DNA of 11,191 bases, taken from contig JADGJL010000995.1 in NCBI GenBank assembly GCA_027600665.1, forward strand, positions 1 to 11,191, written 5' to 3'. Below, one piece after another: positions 8,863-11,191 of the stretch; within the stretch, counting starts at the first letter, position 1; each line of letters begins with the position of its first letter. Made by a program: the position numbers and the translations under genes. This DNA comes from Irineochytrium annulatum (Eukaryota; Chytridiomycota; Chytridiomycetes; Chytridiales; Chytridiaceae). Below the pieces are notes generated by a model. That model did no database searches. It was not told where the DNA came from and worked only from the letters and a program-made list of their open reading frames with translations.

Positions 8863-10767
8863 AGTAAGCTCGTGTCCTTGGCCACCGTCGACGCATTGCT
8901 GATTACCACTCTCTTTTGCAGTGATCTCGGCGCTCGCGTGGGTTCGCAAGGGTGCATCGAAGGAGACGCCCGAGAAGTTCGCCTTGACCGACGACGAGTT
9001 CGGACGGATTCAGGAAAGCATACAGCAAAGGCTGGACAACTCGCGGGACGCCTTGAAGGATGCAAAAGAGGAGGAGGAGCAAGCCGCGCTAGCGGAGCCG
9101 GACGCCAAGAGGTCGAAAGGCGCGTCCTCGAAGGGGGCCAAGGCCGAGAAGATGGTCGTGGACGACGAGGACGCGGCCATTATAAAGGAGTTTGATTTAG
9201 ACAACTACGACGACAGCGACGATGATCAGGACGACGAGGATGTTGGGATGGCGGAGGACGACGCTAAAGGTGCGCATGCCCTTGCCTTACGCTGTACTGA
9301 TGTTGCCATGCCAGGTGGCGGCCTTTTCACCAACATTAAGGGCCTCACCTACTTTGGCTCCAACACGGAGGACCCCTATGTGGTCCGCGGTGACGACGAA
9401 GACGAGGCGGACGAGTTGGAGGAGATGATGGTGGCCGCTACCGACAACCTTATACTTGCGGCCAAGACCGAGGACGACATCTCCCACATCGAAGTCTACC
9501 TTTACGAAGAGGAAGAAGACAACCTCTTTGTCCACCACGACATCATGCTGCCCTCCTTCCCACTTTGCATCGAGTGGATTGGCCTCAACATGGGCCGGAA
9601 TGCGGGAAAACCTGGAAAGGGATCCTACGTCGCTGTCGGGACATTTGACCCTGAAATCGAGATTTGGGACTTGGACGTCGTCGACGCTATGTACCCGGAG
9701 GCAATCCTCGGCGGCTCCGCGAAGCCGGGCCAGGCGCTCGGCACGGGGAAGAAGAAGAAGCGGGCGAAGAAGCCGTCCCTTGATCATCACGTTGATGCTG
9801 TCATGGCGCTATCGTGGAACTCGAACCACCCGACACTACTCGCATCGGGTTCCGCAGACACCACGGTTAAGCTGTGGGACCTAACGAAGCCGGAGAAGGC
9901 GCTACGGAGCTTCTCGCACCATAGCGCGAAGGTGCAAGCGGTGTGTTGGAACCCGGTGGAGTCGACCGTGCTGTTGACCGGAGGGTATGACAAGCGGGCA
10001 TGCGCGTTTGATACGAGGATGCCGGATAAGGTATCGGCGTTCAAGTTGACGGCGGATGTTGAGGTCATGCGGTGGGATCCCTTCAATCCCCACAACTTTT
10101 ATGTGAGTAGTTGTTTACTTTTGGGGATGAGAAGTCTTGCTGCTGGAATTAGAGCCGGGATTGTGGGTCAACCTGCGAAAGACGCTGGTCATGGTCCAGC
10201 CTCATTGCGGATCCAGTCGGATTTTAGCCCCGTTTAAACAGTATTGATCGTCAGGTCTCAACCGAGGACGGCCTTGTTAAGTGCTTTGACTCTCGCTCCA
10301 AGACCCCGAACACCCCTCTTTTCACCATCAACGCCCACGACGGTGCCGTCTCCGCCATGGACGTCTCGCCCAAAGTGCCTGACCTTATCGTGACGGGCTC
10401 GACCGACAAAGTCGTGAAGGTCTGGTCCACCCACGAGTCTTCGCGGAGATGCCTCGCGTCCAAGGATCTCGGCGTCGGCAAGGTCTTCTCGGCCAACTTC
10501 AGCCTGGACTCGGATCTGCTCGTTGCTGTCGCGGGCGGGAAGGGGAACGTCGTGGTGTGGAATTTAGAGGGCAACCCGGCTGTCCGGAAGGGGTTGGCGG
10601 ACGCCGGCATCGCCGGCGTTGCGAGTCGGCCGGGGCCCATCAACAAGAAAGAGGTCACGACGCTAGAGGAGGAAGAGGAGGAGGACGATGAGGAGGAGGG
10701 ACAGAGTCCGGGGGACGATGATGCAGAGATGGACGAGGATGGCGAGGATTGGGAGGACCAGGAGTGA
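8863..10767 (+). CDS. PWP1: PWP1, WD40-repeat ribosome-biogenesis factor, four exons with a split start codon
   Basis: Exons 8863 (one coding base), 8922-9269, 9315-10102 and 10255-10767 sum to 1650 nt: 549 aa plus TGA. The protein starts MISALAWVRKGASKETPEKF, matching the family's N-terminus. An acidic linker follows (about 80-115), then the PWP1-typical GLTYFGSNTEDPY (about 126-138) and VHHDIMLPSFPLCIEW (about 189-204). WD40 repeats run from about 219 to 500 (IEIWDLD, VKLWDLT, VKVWST, VVVWNLE), with a Lys-rich nuclear-signal-like KKKKRAKK at 262-269. The C-terminus is Glu/Asp-rich (about 518-549). Known role: a nucleolar factor needed for large-subunit pre-rRNA processing and ribosome assembly. 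The length fits the family (roughly 500-580 aa). There is no in-frame ATG between the TAA at 8803-8805 and the splice donor, so A|TG across intron 1 is the best start. Confidence 0.9.
8864..8921 (+). other. Intron 1 of PWP1, splitting the start codon A|TG
   Basis: 58-nt intron. The donor GTAAGC follows GCCA, a TTGCTGATTAC branch-like site precedes a CTCTTTTGCAG acceptor, and TGATCTCGGCG follows. Splicing makes GCC-ATG-ATC. The A of the initiator codon comes from exon 1 and the TG from exon 2. Confidence 0.75.
9270..9314 (+). other. Intron 2 of PWP1 (45 nt, multiple of three, no stop)
   Basis: The donor is GTGCGC, with a GTACTGATG branch-like site and acceptor CATGCCAG. It is phase 1. Because 45 is divisible by three and no stop is present, retention would insert 15 residues (AHALALRCTDVAMPG). 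Removing it gives DDAKGGGLFTNIKGLTY, which fits the family better. Confidence 0.7.
10103..10254 (+). other. Intron 3 of PWP1 (152 nt)
   Basis: Phase-0 intron with donor GTGAGT, a GTATTGATC branch-like site and acceptor CGTCAG. It joins the WD strand NPHNFY to VSTEDGLVKCFDSR. It is the longest intron of the window. Retention leads to a TAA at 10235-10237 and loss of the last WD repeats. Confidence 0.85.
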
Positions 10768-10830
10768 GGGGTTAGAAGGCATATTCCGTCAATAATATTA
10801 TTCGTAGATCTCGTTTTTTAGTCTAGTAAA

Positions 10831-10836
10831 AATAAA
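10831..10836 (+). terminator. AATAAA poly(A) signal of PWP1
   Basis: An exact AATAAA begins 64 nt after the TGA at 10765-10767, in an A/T-rich stretch. A perfect 12-bp palindrome AATAATATTATT precedes it at 10791-10802. Confidence 0.65.
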
Positions 10837-10909
10837 GTACACGTTAATCACATAGCTGTGTGCAAAGTGAACCGGACTCTGGAAAAAAAATTGGCAACAC
10901 CAACTCGAA

Positions 10910-11191
10910 ATGGAGGGCGGCCCGATGCGAGTCCCTCCGGCCCGCCAGCGGGGACCGAACACCAAGTGGGACGTTCGCCCCGACCCGTCCTTGCCGCAGT
11001 CGTCGCTGCCGTCCCCGATGCTGACCTCGTCGGTGTCGTCGTGCGTGGTCGCTCCCCACCACCAACTGGCTGCAGCGTCGGCGTCAGCGTCCGCCGCCCC
11101 GGCCGCCGGCTACTCAACGGGGTCGAGGGACTACGGTGCTGATACCTACAGTGCAATGGATCTGCCTCCGGAGCCGCCGACGGCCCCTGCC
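10910..11191 (+). CDS. 5' end of an unidentified protein-coding gene (runs off the window)
   Basis: An ATG at 10910 in good context (GAAATGG) opens a frame that stays open for all 94 remaining codons. An in-frame TGA at 10868-10870 lies upstream. Third codon positions are strongly G/C, like the confident genes. The visible N-terminus (MEGGPMRVPPARQRGPNTKW) is followed by Ser/Pro/Ala-rich low-complexity sequence, so no domain or function can be named. The start is only 142 nt beyond the PWP1 stop, leaving little space for both PWP1 3' processing and a promoter. An antisense open frame also exists here but has poorer codon use. Whether an intron lies within the visible part cannot be judged. 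Confidence 0.5.
   Translation, partial: MEGGPMRVPPARQRGPNTKWDVRPDPSLPQSSLPSPMLTSSVSSCVVAPHHQLAAASASASAAPAAGYSTGSRDYGADTYSAMDLPPEPPTAPA

Noticed and set aside
8872..9195. Alternative-frame open frame over the PWP1 N-terminus
   Set aside because: It crosses the splice acceptor of intron 1 and lacks similarity to any domain, while the main frame encodes the conserved PWP1 N-terminus.
10791..10802. Palindrome AATAATATTATT containing TAATATTA, resembling a rolling-circle origin nonanucleotide
   Set aside because: There is no hairpin stem of the right size, no Rep-like gene and no iterons. It sits in an A/T-rich 3' UTR where such a palindrome is likely by chance.
10848..11156. Minus-strand open frame opposite the partial gene at the window end
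   Set aside because: It is Arg/Thr/Pro-rich with poorer third-position bias, and it runs into the PWP1 3' UTR. The plus-strand frame is better supported.
1..11191. Mobile elements, tRNA or rRNA genes, CRISPR arrays, bacterial operons
   Set aside because: No transposase, reverse transcriptase, long terminal or inverted repeats, tRNA-like cloverleaf or spaced direct repeats were seen on either strand by eye.

Overview
The window reads as compact nuclear DNA of a eukaryotic microbe, most likely a fungus. Coding exons are GC-rich with G/C-rich third codon positions. They are interrupted by short GT-AG introns (43-152 nt), several with CTGAT/CTAA-type branch points, and AATAAA-like poly(A) signals follow the genes. 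The gene content (a split arrestin-fold protein, an Nvj2/TEX2-type SMP lipid-transfer protein, PWP1) fits a fungus. I cannot place it in a phylum from sequence alone. I see no bacterial operon, tRNA, rRNA, transposase, reverse transcriptase or CRISPR array.

Layout. (1) 22-2559, plus strand: a six-exon arrestin-like (alpha-arrestin/ART class) protein of about 743 aa, whose 5' end may lie just outside the window. (2) 2560-3254: an AT-rich convergent 3' intergenic region with poly(A)-like signals on both strands and a polypurine tract. (3) 7710-3255, minus strand: a four-exon, 1436-aa membrane-anchored PH+SMP protein of the Nvj2/TEX2 family with a very long acidic, disordered tail. (4) 7711-8074: a divergent promoter region. 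(5) 8075-8627, plus strand: a possible small two-exon gene of unknown function (155 aa) followed by AATAAA. (6) 8863-10767, plus strand: PWP1, a WD40 ribosome-biogenesis factor of 549 aa, whose start codon appears to be split A|TG by the first intron. (7) 10910 to the window end, plus strand: the probable 5' end of another protein-coding gene (94 residues visible).

The exon models for genes 1, 3 and 6 were joined by hand. In each, the summed exon length is an exact multiple of three with no internal stop, which supports the splice sites. The genes are independent housekeeping or trafficking genes rather than a functional cluster: arrestin-type cargo/ubiquitin-ligase adaptor, ER-contact-site lipid transfer, and nucleolar ribosome assembly. 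The most unusual observations are the split start codon of PWP1, the interrupted C-terminal arrestin domain of gene 1, and an isolated helical island in the long tail of the SMP protein.
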